From Psychrosphaera aestuarii (GTDB lineage Bacteria > Pseudomonadota > Gammaproteobacteria > Enterobacterales > Alteromonadaceae): a stretch of DNA of 64,000 nucleotides. Each line of letters starts with the position of its first letter. Position 1 is the stretch's first letter. Location of the stretch: contig NZ_CP072844.1 of assembly GCF_017948405.1 (NCBI RefSeq), positions 2,985,779 through 3,049,778 of the forward strand, in the 5' to 3' direction. The notes under the pieces are model-generated. The model saw only the letters and a program-made list of their open reading frames with translations. It was not told where the DNA came from and did not search any database. The position numbers and the translations under genes were made by a program. This document shows, in pieces, positions 27,328 through 36,038 of the stretch.

Positions 27328-28068
27328 ATGCAGTACATATTTAAAGCAAGTGCCTACCTGCTGGTGTTATTACTAGCAGGCCTTTGGCTTAAGCCACCAG
27401 CTTATTTCCAGCAAGCGCCATTACAAAAATCGCCTTGGAATCTAGAGCAAGGCGAAACTGATGTAGTAACCCATAATGTTAATTTACGTCAGCATGAGAA
27501 TGGTCAGTATAACTTTACTGGCAATCTCCTTTTGAGCAATATCTCACCAAAAATGCTTCATTGGTTTTACAAAAATCAAATACATCAGACGTTACTGTTT
27601 AATAGTCAAACTATGCCTTGGTTTAGGCTAACCAACCCAAACACTATGGTAAACCTAGCGATTGTTTCCTCGGCAGACAAATTGTCTAATGAAATTGGAT
27701 ACGGCACTGTTTTTGACGAACAAACACTATTAAAAGACACTCAATGGCAAACAAGATACAAGGTTCGATCATTTGGCGATGAAGGCATGACGCTTGATAT
27801 TTTGCACGCGGGCTACACCGTCGGTTCTATTGAGTATAAGTATCGTAAAAATAAACTTGGTACCGAAGTCAATATTAGCGGTACTATAGGATTAAATATG
27901 CCTATTGTTGGACAGATAAGTAATTTTTATCTGTTTAAGAAGGTATATCCATCAGACCTTTTAGACGATTGGATAAGTAATATCGTATCTTCGTATAAAC
28001 ATATGGAACTATTGATACCAGCCCTGTATGACCAGCGTCATAAATCGTCTTATTTAATCAAAACATAA
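27328..28068 (+). CDS. Hypothetical exported or membrane-anchored protein
   Basis: 246 residues. N-terminal hydrophobic segment (about 5-22, with ASAYLLVLLLAGLWL) followed by a beta-rich, probably periplasmic, domain. I recognise no family. It begins 45 bp after slmA and is followed 21 bp later by an esterase gene, then by a small membrane protein gene, so the three may form a transcript. Nothing here gives a function. Confidence 0.7.
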   Translation: MQYIFKASAYLLVLLLAGLWLKPPAYFQQAPLQKSPWNLEQGETDVVTHNVNLRQHENGQYNFTGNLLLSNISPKMLHWFYKNQIHQTLLFNSQTMPWFRLTNPNTMVNLAIVSSADKLSNEIGYGTVFDEQTLLKDTQWQTRYKVRSFGDEGMTLDILHAGYTVGSIEYKYRKNKLGTEVNISGTIGLNMPIVGQISNFYLFKKVYPSDLLDDWISNIVSSYKHMELLIPALYDQRHKSSYLIKT

Positions 28069-28089
28069 TTTATTAAAAACGGAGTTTTA

Positions 28090-29022
28090 ATGAAATCGAT
28101 AATGTTGGCTACCTTAATTCTTTGTAGCTTTGTACTCTATGCAGATCCAATGGCAATTCCATCTTCCGGTGTTATAAAACGCTATGAAGATTTCCAGTCT
28201 AACTTTGTTCCCAGCAGAACGATAGATGTTTGGCTACCCGAAGACTACTCATACGACAAAAAGTACGATGTGCTTTACATGCATGATGGTCAAATGCTTT
28301 TTGATAGCACGAACACATGGAACAACCAAGAGTGGCAAGTAGACGAGGCGGCCGCCAAGCTTATGGCTGATGGAAAGGTCCGGCCTTTTATTGTGGTTGG
28401 TATTTGGAACGGTGAAAAAAATCGTTATCCAGAATATTTTCCAGAAAAGGTTTATCGTTCTCTGCCGTTATTAGAACGCACTTTGATAAAAATAAGGCTT
28501 ATGGTGCAATCTCGGTCGTTAGCGCCTGTTGGCGACTTTTTCACTGGTGATAACTACGTAAAATTTTTAAGCAATGAGCTTGTTCCATTTATCGATAATA
28601 ATTTTAGCGTCAATAAAGGGCCTCAACATCGAGTGTTAGCTGGCTCAAGTATGGGTGCGTTAATATCTTGGTATACCCTGTTTGAACGTCCAGATGTTTT
28701 TGGCGGCGCTATAGCTATGTCTACGCATTGGCCTGGCATGTTCGACGTCGATAATCCTTTTCCACAAGGCTTTGAAGATTATATCCGTAATAATATCCAA
28801 CGACTAAATGGCCACAAAGTTTATTTTGATTTAGGTGACCAGACTCTTGATGCTAACTATCCAGCATTACAAAAGCGTATAGATGCCATATTTGACGCTG
28901 CTTATTCAAAGCAATTTTGGCGAAGCGATTTTTTTCCTGGTCATAAGCACGACGAAGCATCTTGGTCGAGCCGCATACACATTCCTTTAACTTTTATGTT
29001 TAGTAACGAGAGTGAAAAGTGA
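28090..29022 (+). CDS. Exported esterase-like alpha/beta hydrolase
   Basis: 310 residues with signal peptide (about 1-19). The domain is the enterochelin-esterase/esterase D fold (PF00756-like): RTIDVWLPEDYSYDKKYDVLYMHDGQ, nucleophile elbow with Ser in AGSSMGALISW (about 188) and a late His in FPGHKHDEASW. It should hydrolyse an ester in the periplasm; substrate unknown. AGTT-spaced GGAG precedes the ATG, and the stop overlaps the next start by 4 bp (GTGA). Confidence 0.85.
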   Translation: MKSIMLATLILCSFVLYADPMAIPSSGVIKRYEDFQSNFVPSRTIDVWLPEDYSYDKKYDVLYMHDGQMLFDSTNTWNNQEWQVDEAAAKLMADGKVRPFIVVGIWNGEKNRYPEYFPEKVYRSLPLLERTLIKIRLMVQSRSLAPVGDFFTGDNYVKFLSNELVPFIDNNFSVNKGPQHRVLAGSSMGALISWYTLFERPDVFGGAIAMSTHWPGMFDVDNPFPQGFEDYIRNNIQRLNGHKVYFDLGDQTLDANYPALQKRIDAIFDAAYSKQFWRSDFFPGHKHDEASWSSRIHIPLTFMFSNESEK

Positions 29023-29375
29023 AGGCTGAATATAGACAATCTCGACACAAGGAATACGTCGGTGATAAATACGGAAACCTGTATTTTAACCAGCTCAAAT
29101 ATTTTGAATTCCATTCCTATCCAGGTATTGAGTTTCACAAATTATGGTGCGTTGGTATTCTGCTAATGCTCTTGTTTAAGCTGGATAATTTATTTGAACT
29201 AAGTGCTTTTTCAGGTATTGGTGGCCTATATGTTTTTTACTTAACTTGCATGACTCTTTATTTGTTGCTCAAAAAGATTTGTAGAAATAAAGGTTACTTT
29301 CTTTATCCGAACTTTATGATTCAATTTTTTAAAAAACGCCGCAAGAGCAAAGAGTCTGCGACGCAAGTTGCCTAA
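29019..29375 (+). CDS. Hypothetical small membrane protein
   Basis: 118 residues from a GTG that overlaps the esterase stop, so translation is probably coupled. Polar aromatic N-terminus (about 1-42), two transmembrane segments (about 43-60 and 68-88) and a strongly basic tail. No family recognised. Confidence 0.65.
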   Translation: MKAEYRQSRHKEYVGDKYGNLYFNQLKYFEFHSYPGIEFHKLWCVGILLMLLFKLDNLFELSAFSGIGGLYVFYLTCMTLYLLLKKICRNKGYFLYPNFMIQFFKKRRKSKESATQVA

Positions 29376-29399
29376 CTGACCAGTATTGACACCATATTG

Positions 29400-29422
29400 A
29401 GGCTAATCGCTAAGCTTAGCCT
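29400..29422. terminator. Possible terminator between converging genes
   Basis: AGGCTAA pairs with TTAGCCT around a 9-base loop, overlapping the stop of the ABC exporter gene; a modest T-rich stretch follows on plus. Confidence 0.45.
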
Positions 29423-31212
29423 TTGTCATTTTGCATTTGCCATAAGTGATAATAGCGGCCTTTTGTTTCTAACAATGATTTATGATCGCCCATCTCTACA
29501 ATTTGGCCTTGTTCCATAACGGCAATCTGGTCAGCATCAATGATGGTAGACAAACGATGGGCAATAACTAGTGAAGTATGGCCTTGAGCAATTTCACGTA
29601 ACGCACCTAGTATTGCTTGCTCAGATCCAGAGTCGAGTGAGGATGTCGCTTCATCAAACACTAAAATTTTTGGCGATTTTAATAGTACTCGAGCTATCGC
29701 AACACGTTGTTTTTCGCCGCCCGATAGTTTCAAACCTCGCTCACCGACTTGCGTTTTCGCTCCGTCTGGTAAGGCGTGTATAAAGTCAGCCAAATAGGCC
29801 ATTTTTATAGCCTGCCATACCTCTTCATCACTTGCACTTGGTTTACCGTACTTAATATTTTCAAAAATAGTGTCATTAAACAGTACTGTATCTTGAGGAA
29901 CTATCCCTATATTTTCACGCAAAGATGCTTGAGTTACGCTGGTAATGTCTTGACCATCAATTAAAATTTGACCACTTGTAGCATCATAAAAACGAAACAA
30001 CACTTTAACTAAGGTTGATTTACCTGCGCCACTTGAACCCACCACGGCTACCTTTTGATTCGGCTTTATCGTAAAGCTTACATCTTTAAGTATTTGACGG
30101 TCTTCGTTATAAGAAAAATTAACCTTATTAAACTCTATTAAGGCGTTATTTATTTTAAGCTCGGATGCGCCTCTTTTATCAATAATGGCCTCTTTTCGCT
30201 CTAGCAACATGAACATTTTTTCTATATTTGCCAACGAACCTTTAATTTCTCGATAAACAAAACCTAAAAAGTTTAATGGCATAAATAATTGCATCATAAA
30301 GGCATTTATCAATACAAAATCACCAATGGTCATCTCTTGATTCATTACTCCTTTGGCTGCCAGCATTAACATTGCTGTCATCGCCGTTGCCACTATGAGC
30401 GCTTGACCGCTATTGAGGCCAAAAAGCGTTAGCCTGTTACTGCGCCTTGCTGATTCCCACTTGGCTAGATCTTTATCGTAACGGTTAGCCTCATATGCTT
30501 CGTTATTAAAATATTTAACCGTTTCGTAATTAAGTAAGCTATCAATAGCACGAGTATTACTTTGTGAATCAGCTTCGTTGGCTGCTCGAATAAATTTGGT
30601 TCGCCATTCGGTGGCATAAGCTGTAAAACCTATGTAAAGCACAATTGCCCCTAAGGTAATCGCTGCAAAGTCCCAGCCATACTTGGTAAAGAAAATAGCA
30701 ACCACAAACACAATCTCTATCAAAATAGGGACGATGTTAAATACCATAAATCGCATTAAGAAACTTATACCAGAGATGCCGCGTTCCATATCTCTAGACA
30801 AGCCACCTGTTTGACGATTTAAATGAAAATCTAACTCTAATTTGTGTAGATGATTAAAGACCTTTAAACCGACTTTTCGCATTGCCCGTTCGGTAACCCG
30901 GCCGAAAAGGGTGTCTCTGATCTCGCCTAATAAAACATTTAAAAAACGAATAGCGCCGTAGGCAATAACTAAGGCAACGGGCACAGATATAATCATTATG
31001 ACAGTTTCGCTTCTGCTACTGTCATTTAAGGTATCAACCAGATTTTTTAGTACAAAAGGCAAGCCAACACTTGCTACTTTAGCCAATACTAAACAGCTCA
31101 AGGCAAGAAAAACGCGAATTTTGTGCTCTAACAAATAAGGTATCAGTGTACGTAGGCTCCTCCAGTTAAACTCAGTGACTGGTTGCTCTGTCATATTTCG
31201 CATTTTTCTCAC
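29416..31212 (-). CDS. Atm1-type ABC transporter, fused permease and ATPase
   Basis: 598 residues from GTG 31212; ATGs at 31203 and 31194 are equally possible. Six-helix exporter domain (about 25-330), then the ATPase (about 350-598) with Walker A GSSGAGKST, signature LSGGEKQRVAIAR, Walker B ILVFDEATSSLD and switch His in VIAHRLST. The NRQTGGLSRDMERG and LNYETVKYFNNE stretches are typical of the Atm1/HMT1 heavy-metal or glutathione-conjugate exporter group. It acts as a homodimer in the inner membrane. Substrate inferred from subfamily only. Confidence 0.9.
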   Translation of the reverse strand: MRKMRNMTEQPVTEFNWRSLRTLIPYLLEHKIRVFLALSCLVLAKVASVGLPFVLKNLVDTLNDSSRSETVIMIISVPVALVIAYGAIRFLNVLLGEIRDTLFGRVTERAMRKVGLKVFNHLHKLELDFHLNRQTGGLSRDMERGISGISFLMRFMVFNIVPILIEIVFVVAIFFTKYGWDFAAITLGAIVLYIGFTAYATEWRTKFIRAANEADSQSNTRAIDSLLNYETVKYFNNEAYEANRYDKDLAKWESARRSNRLTLFGLNSGQALIVATAMTAMLMLAAKGVMNQEMTIGDFVLINAFMMQLFMPLNFLGFVYREIKGSLANIEKMFMLLERKEAIIDKRGASELKINNALIEFNKVNFSYNEDRQILKDVSFTIKPNQKVAVVGSSGAGKSTLVKVLFRFYDATSGQILIDGQDITSVTQASLRENIGIVPQDTVLFNDTIFENIKYGKPSASDEEVWQAIKMAYLADFIHALPDGAKTQVGERGLKLSGGEKQRVAIARVLLKSPKILVFDEATSSLDSGSEQAILGALREIAQGHTSLVIAHRLSTIIDADQIAVMEQGQIVEMGDHKSLLETKGRYYHLWQMQNDKG

Positions 31213-31335
31213 AATGAACCCTATTTTTTTAAAATTTAAAGCCAGTTATCGCTTTATCGGTAAGTATATATTGGCAATTTATATTTGCCGTGGGAGAATA
31301 ACCACACAATTGAATTCTTTAGTTTATTTACTGGT

Positions 31336-31977
31336 TTGCAAAGTCTAACTGAACAAATAATATTAGAAACCAAACAATTAACTTGTATCAAACAAGATAG
31401 AGTTTTGTTTGAAAATCTAAACACCCAATTCCGCCGCGGAGACATTGTCCAAGTGGTAGGTCCTAATGGTGCAGGAAAAACAAGCTTATTACGAATTTTA
31501 GCGGGTTTGGCACAACCATACGATGGGTTTGTATACTTTGATCATCAGCCTATTGAGCAGCAACCAGAAAAATTTAGACAAAACCTACTTTACCTTGGCC
31601 ATTTAGCCGGTGTTAAAAGTGAACTTACTGCTCAAGAAAATTTAGAGTTTCAACTTTCATTGCATGGCCATAACCCTAAATTAGCTGAGCCACTATTATC
31701 CGATGTTGGCCTGTTAGCCTTTGAGAACTCTCCTGCTAGTCAGTTAAGTGCCGGACAAAACCGCCGTATTGCGTTAGCACAATTGTGGCAAAGCAAAGCG
31801 CCAATTTGGATTTTGGATGAGCCTTTTACCGCCATCGACACCAAAGGCGTTGCAGCATTAGAAAATAGAATTATGGCGCACGCAGACCAAGGCGGTTGTG
31901 TAATTATTACCACCCACCAAGACTTAAACATTGCGCCAGAACGTATCACTCGCCTTGAATTAAGTTACCGGTTTTAA
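31336..31977 (+). CDS. ccmA: Heme exporter ATPase CcmA (start uncertain)
   Basis: ATPase of the CcmABCD complex that releases holo-CcmE for cytochrome c maturation. Walker A GPNGAGKTS, signature LSAGQNRRIALA and Walker B IWILDEPFTAID are present. The open frame reaches back to a TTG at 31285, but similarity to CcmA begins only around ILETKQLTC, so I use the TTG at 31336 (213 residues, near the usual 205-210). Neither start has a good ribosome-binding site, and no ATG is available. ccmB follows 7 bp later. Confidence 0.85.
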   Translation: MQSLTEQIILETKQLTCIKQDRVLFENLNTQFRRGDIVQVVGPNGAGKTSLLRILAGLAQPYDGFVYFDHQPIEQQPEKFRQNLLYLGHLAGVKSELTAQENLEFQLSLHGHNPKLAEPLLSDVGLLAFENSPASQLSAGQNRRIALAQLWQSKAPIWILDEPFTAIDTKGVAALENRIMAHADQGGCVIITTHQDLNIAPERITRLELSYRF

Positions 31978-31984
31978 GGTTAAT

Positions 31985-32671
31985 ATGAATCAATCACTTT
32001 CCTATCTCGCCTTGTTCAAGCTTGTTCTCGCTAGAGACATAAAAATTGCGCTACGCCATCGTGATGATGTACTTAACCCATTATTGTTTTTTATTATTAT
32101 TATTACGCTTTTTCCACTTGGCATCGGTCCAGAGCCACAAACGCTCAGTAAAATTGCGCCTGGGATCATTTGGGTGTCAGCTCTACTTGCTACTTTATTA
32201 TCGCTCGATCGATTATTTAAAGCAGACTATCAAGATGGTGCTTTAGAGCAGTTACTTTTGAGTCCTTACCCCGGCTTCATATGGGTTTTGGCTAAGGTAG
32301 TAGCGCATTGGCTACTGACAGGTTTGCCACTAATAATAATTGCACCTGTGTTGGCAACTATGCTTCAACTTCCTAGTGAAAGTTTTATGGCAACTTTTTG
32401 GACCTTATTGCTCGGTACCCCCGTATTAAGTTTTATTGGAGCAATTGGTGCTGCGTTAACCGTGGGCTTAAAAAAAGGTGGCGTTCTGCTGAGCTTAATT
32501 ATTTTGCCTCTTTATATTCCTGTGCTAATTTTTGCGACCAGCGCCATTGACGCAGCGTCAATGGGTTTACCCTTTAATGGGCAACTTGCTATTATTGGCG
32601 CATTGCTTGTTGCGTCTATAACGCTAACGCCTTTTGCAATAAATTCAGCTTTAAAAGTGAGTACCAATTAA
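31985..32671 (+). CDS. ccmB: Heme exporter membrane protein CcmB
   Basis: 228 residues, six predicted transmembrane segments; the opening FKLVLARDIKIALRHRDDVLNPL, FFIIIITLFPLGIGPEP and the GALEQLLLSP-type stretch are characteristic. It is the membrane partner of CcmA. Its stop shares a base with the ccmC start (TAATG). Confidence 0.95.
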   Translation: MNQSLSYLALFKLVLARDIKIALRHRDDVLNPLLFFIIIITLFPLGIGPEPQTLSKIAPGIIWVSALLATLLSLDRLFKADYQDGALEQLLLSPYPGFIWVLAKVVAHWLLTGLPLIIIAPVLATMLQLPSESFMATFWTLLLGTPVLSFIGAIGAALTVGLKKGGVLLSLIILPLYIPVLIFATSAIDAASMGLPFNGQLAIIGALLVASITLTPFAINSALKVSTN

Positions 32672-33414
32672 TGTGGAAATGGTTACACCCTTACGCAAAC
32701 CCTGAAACGACTTATCATCTAAGCGATCGTTTAATCCCTTGGTTTGCTTGGATCAGTGGGTTTTTGTTAACAGTAGGTTTAACATGGGCATTATTGTTTG
32801 CGCCTGCAGATTATCAACAAGGTGATAGCTTTAGAATTTTCTATGTTCACGTGCCCGCAGCAAGTTTATCCATGGGGATATATTTGGGAATGGCTATTGC
32901 GGCGCTATGCGGTATGGTTTGGCAACTAAAGCTATCTGATGCTGCTGTTGCTGCACTCGCGCCAGTGGGTGCGGTCTTTACGGCAATTGCATTGTTTACT
33001 GGTGCTGCATGGGGAAAACCAATGTGGGGCACTTGGTGGGTGTGGGATGCGCGTCTCACATCGGAACTCGTATTACTGTTCTTATACTTAGGCGTTATTG
33101 CAATAAACAATGCCTTCGATGACAAACAAATGGCCGGTAAAGCGGCGTCGATTATCGCCATAGTTGGGGTGATAAACTTACCTATTATTAAATACTCTGT
33201 GGAATGGTGGAATACTCTGCACCAAGGCGCAACCGTCAGTAAACTGGGTAAACCAGCGATGAGTTTAGAAATGTTCTGGCCTTTTGTTGTGTGTTTTCTT
33301 GGTTTTGCCTTTTTAGTTGCAACGGTGACCTGTATTCGATTTAAAACAGAGATTTTATTACGTAACTCCAGTCGCCCTTGGGTTAGAACCTTAGTTAGTA
33401 AAAGTGAGGTGTAG
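32671..33414 (+). CDS. ccmC: Heme transfer protein CcmC
   Basis: 247 residues, six transmembrane segments. The tryptophan-rich heme-binding motif WGTWWVWDARLTSEL (about 124-138) and flanking periplasmic His residues (FYVHVPAA; WNTLHQG) are present. CcmC loads heme onto CcmE. Start and stop codons overlap those of ccmB, and ccmD starts 2 bp after. Confidence 0.96.
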   Translation: MWKWLHPYANPETTYHLSDRLIPWFAWISGFLLTVGLTWALLFAPADYQQGDSFRIFYVHVPAASLSMGIYLGMAIAALCGMVWQLKLSDAAVAALAPVGAVFTAIALFTGAAWGKPMWGTWWVWDARLTSELVLLFLYLGVIAINNAFDDKQMAGKAASIIAIVGVINLPIIKYSVEWWNTLHQGATVSKLGKPAMSLEMFWPFVVCFLGFAFLVATVTCIRFKTEILLRNSSRPWVRTLVSKSEV

Positions 33415-33416
33415 AC

Positions 33417-33620
33417 ATGCAATTTGATTCTTTTGTAGCATTTTTAGACATGGGCGGTTATGGATTTTTTGTTTGGTTGTCGTATGGCTTCAGTTTAATC
33501 AGCCTTACCGGCCTTATCGTATTGAGTCGTATGTCGCTCAATTCGGCAAAAAAAGACATTTTGACTCGTATAGAGCGCGATGAAAAATTAAAGCGCGCGG
33601 TAAAAAATAATAGTTTGTAA
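33417..33620 (+). CDS. ccmD: Heme exporter subunit CcmD
   Basis: 67 residues, a single transmembrane segment (about 17-38) preceded by [16 protein letters not shown], the usual CcmD N-terminal pattern, with a basic cytoplasmic tail. It is needed for release of holo-CcmE from CcmABC. Confidence 0.92.
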   Translation: MQFDSFVAFLDMGGYGFFVWLSYGFSLISLTGLIVLSRMSLNSAKKDILTRIERDEKLKRAVKNNSL

Positions 33621-33645
33621 ATTTTATTTTAAGGTAATAATAAAA

Positions 33646-34131
33646 ATGAACCCTCGTCGTAAAAAAAGACTAACCATTATCATTACATTGCTTTGTGGTT
33701 TTGGTGCTATAGCTGGTTTAATTTTATACGCGTTAAGTCAAAACATTGATTTATTTTATAAACCTTCTGAAATTCATTTTGGAAAAGTTGAGACCGGAAT
33801 AAAGCCTGACGCAGGACAACGCCTACGTATCGGTGGTATTGTAGTGCCAGGTTCGGTTAAGCGAGACCCTACAAGTTTAAAAGTTAGCTTTGATTTAGTC
33901 GATATGCGAACACCGTTAGTATTTAGTGAATCAGACGCCACTGTAACGGTGAGCTATAGCGGCATTTTGCCTGACTTATTTAGAGAAGAGCAAGGCATCG
34001 TTGCTAATGGCACATTACAACAAGATGGCTCTATTTTAGCGAGTGAAGTACTTGCCAAGCATGACGAAAATTATATGCCAAAAGAAATCGCAGATCAGGC
34101 CAAAGAGAAAAAGGCTAACTATCAGTATTAA
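33646..34131 (+). CDS. ccmE: Cytochrome c maturation chaperone CcmE
   Basis: 161 residues. N-terminal basic patch and one membrane anchor (about 8-29) followed by the periplasmic OB-fold. The heme-binding His is His139 in [12 protein letters not shown], and the VANGTL strand occurs where the family has V-x-x-G-x-L. It ends the ccmABCDE run. ccmF, ccmG and ccmH do not follow in this window, unlike many relatives. Confidence 0.95.
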   Translation: MNPRRKKRLTIIITLLCGFGAIAGLILYALSQNIDLFYKPSEIHFGKVETGIKPDAGQRLRIGGIVVPGSVKRDPTSLKVSFDLVDMRTPLVFSESDATVTVSYSGILPDLFREEQGIVANGTLQQDGSILASEVLAKHDENYMPKEIADQAKEKKANYQY

Positions 34132-34202
34132 TTGATAAGCTTCTACACAGAATAAAATAATAACAATAAAGAATAATAATAAATGGATTGTGGAGGTATG
34201 GG

Positions 34203-34862
34203 ATGATTACCGTAGCATTATGGTTTTTAACCACCCTAGTGGTGGTTGCCTTAGCGTTTGTCTCAATAGTTGTATATTCACATTATCAAGATTTAAAGCG
34301 CCAAGAAAAGAAACGAAATCAAATCGCTTATAACTGTCGGTTAAAGCAAAAAGAATATCGTGACACGGTTCAAGAGTTGCAAAAACAAGGTTGGTTAACT
34401 CCACAGCATAAGCAGACGATGGTGATGTTAATAAGCAATTATTTTGTTTTTCAGTCAATAAACGAAGTCAATTGTCGCCATTTTTATGCGCTTTTAGGTA
34501 AGCTAACCACTGCCATTAACAAATTAAATTCTGCGCCTTTTGATACAAAGCCGCTTTTATCTGAAGCTTTTCAGCAACTAGCTGATAGGCTTCCAACACA
34601 AGCGACTCAATATACGGCAAACTTTTACTTAGAGACAGCGCCTAAAGCAGGTGAGTTACTAAATGAAAAAATTGACCATATTTTAAACGAACGCTGGGCG
34701 CAATCTTCTGCAGAGCTAAATTCAGGTGATATTGAGAAGGACGGCAATGACGAAGATGAGTCGCTTCCAAACCTTGAAGAACTAGATAAAGATGCCTTTG
34801 ATGATTACACCAAACGAGCACTTGAATTACACACTCAAAGATCTCTTTCTAACGAAAATTAA
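34203..34862 (+). CDS. Hypothetical membrane-anchored protein after ccmE
   Basis: 219 residues from the ATG at 34203, which has GGAGG six bases upstream; a TTG at 34188 lies before that site. One N-terminal transmembrane segment (about 2-26) is followed by a basic, helical, probably cytoplasmic domain and an acidic tail (EKDGNDEDESLPNLEELDKD). It has neither TPR repeats nor the motifs of CcmI, so a role in cytochrome c maturation is not supported. No family recognised. Confidence 0.65.
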   Translation: MITVALWFLTTLVVVALAFVSIVVYSHYQDLKRQEKKRNQIAYNCRLKQKEYRDTVQELQKQGWLTPQHKQTMVMLISNYFVFQSINEVNCRHFYALLGKLTTAINKLNSAPFDTKPLLSEAFQQLADRLPTQATQYTANFYLETAPKAGELLNEKIDHILNERWAQSSAELNSGDIEKDGNDEDESLPNLEELDKDAFDDYTKRALELHTQRSLSNEN

Positions 34863-34899
34863 CCTATACTCTTTTTAACTTTTACGCTAGGTCCACTCT

Positions 34900-35463
34900 A
34901 TGACAGACAAAAAATACATCACCTCTCAAGAATTGCTGGTTGATTCTTTTAAGCTAGCTCATAAAGTCTATGAAGACGGCTTTCGTCCAGATTTTATTAT
35001 TGGGATATGGCGAGGCGGTGCACCTATTGGTATTGCGGTTCAAGAATTCTTTGATTTTAAAGAAGTTGAAACAGACCATATTGCGGTGCGAACATCTTCT
35101 TATTACGGTATTGGTAAGCAGTCAAAAGAAATCAAAGTCCACGGCCTACATTACTTAATTGAAAATGCCAACGCCGGTGACAGTTTATTAATCGTTGATG
35201 ACGTTTTTGATACAGGGCGAAGCATAGAAGCACTTATTAAACAGATAAAGAGTTTATCTAGGTTAAATACGCCTGCCGACATAAGAATCGCGTGTCCATG
35301 GTATAAACCGACTAACTCAAAAGTAGATATTGTGCCTGACTACTTTGTACAAGAAAGCGATGAATGGTTAGTATTCCCACATGAGCTATCAGGATTAACG
35401 CCAGAAGAGCTGCAGTCGGGTAAAACAGATTTAGCCGAGATTGCCCACTTATTCACAAAATAA
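34900..35463 (+). CDS. Phosphoribosyltransferase family protein
   Basis: 187 residues, type I PRTase fold. The PRPP-binding loop is LLIVDDVFDTGRS (about 99-111) and an early GIWRGGAPIG loop (about 36-45) binds pyrophosphate, as in hypoxanthine/xanthine phosphoribosyltransferases. It should salvage a purine base with PRPP; the exact base is not clear. It is cytoplasmic and followed 13 bp later by a broken outer-membrane protein gene. Confidence 0.88.
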   Translation: MTDKKYITSQELLVDSFKLAHKVYEDGFRPDFIIGIWRGGAPIGIAVQEFFDFKEVETDHIAVRTSSYYGIGKQSKEIKVHGLHYLIENANAGDSLLIVDDVFDTGRSIEALIKQIKSLSRLNTPADIRIACPWYKPTNSKVDIVPDYFVQESDEWLVFPHELSGLTPEELQSGKTDLAEIAHLFTK

Positions 35464-35476
35464 TATTTGGATATAA

Positions 35477-35735
35477 ATGAAGATACTTTCCATATTTGTT
35501 TTTACTTTTTTGATTGGTACTTTTACCAGTGTCAAAGCGCTAGGCGAAACAATATGGAAAGACTTTCGTATCACTTATCTGCAAGGCAATAACTACCTAG
35601 TAGGCGATAACAAAAGAGAAATTTGGACTTTTGAGCACGCCTCAAAGTCTACATGGGGTGATACGTATTGATAGTTCAGATCAGTTTAGAACCGATGAAA
35701 GAAATGTAAATTTACTCATTAAGGCGCACTTTTAA
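35477..35735 (+). pseudogene. Internally deleted outer-membrane protein gene (Tsx/DUF5020-like)
   Basis: The first 64 codons (35477-35671) encode a signal peptide (about 1-23) and WKDFRITYLQGNNYLVGDNKR then TFEHASKSTWGD, resembling the first strands of Tsx/OmpK-like or DUF5020 beta-barrels, which are normally over 200 residues. The frame then stops. In the +1 frame from 35667 comes a 22-codon stretch ending RNVNLLIKAHF and a stop at 35735, a pattern of alternating hydrophobic residues with terminal Phe typical of the last barrel strand. The middle of the barrel is gone. I read this as a decayed gene; a functional 64-residue exported protein is the alternative. Confidence 0.6.
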
Positions 35736-35774
35736 AACGTAGCGTACACCTTAACGAGTGTTACTGCGCAACAG

Positions 35775-36020
35775 TTATTCGTCTCTAACAACAATCACTC
35801 GCTCACCATTATAGGTCGCGGCACTATATATTGCCCATAGATGAATGATTCCAGCCAAAATTGCTGGTACTACAAGAAACCACAATGCATAACCGCCAAA
35901 CACTAACATTGCGGTTAATATTGCTGGCAATATTCTGCCTTGTATTAAAAAGCCTAAGCCAGGAAAAAACACATTACATAATGCTGCTATGACATTTCCT
36001 GCTGAACCTTGTTGTGACAT
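35775..36020 (-). CDS. Small two-helix membrane protein
   Basis: 81 residues with two transmembrane segments (about 8-32 and 34-62) rich in Gly, Ala and Ile, and a short charged tail (NGERVIVVRDE). General layout like TM2 or YqaE/Pmp3-type proteins but without their full signatures. It lies 18 bp after envZ on the same strand, so it may be cotranscribed with ompR-envZ; its role is unknown. Confidence 0.65.
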   Translation of the reverse strand: MSQQGSAGNVIAALCNVFFPGLGFLIQGRILPAILTAMLVFGGYALWFLVVPAILAGIIHLWAIYSAATYNGERVIVVRDE

Positions 36021-36038
36021 AACCGACTCTCCTATCTA

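Noticed and set aside
34203..34862. CcmI or another cytochrome c maturation protein
   Set aside because: Only a membrane anchor is shared; there are no TPR motifs and no conserved CcmI sequence.
35715..35758. Intrinsic terminator after the broken barrel gene
   Set aside because: CTCATTAAGG and CCTTAACGAG pair with one mismatch, but the loop is over 20 bases and no T-run follows.
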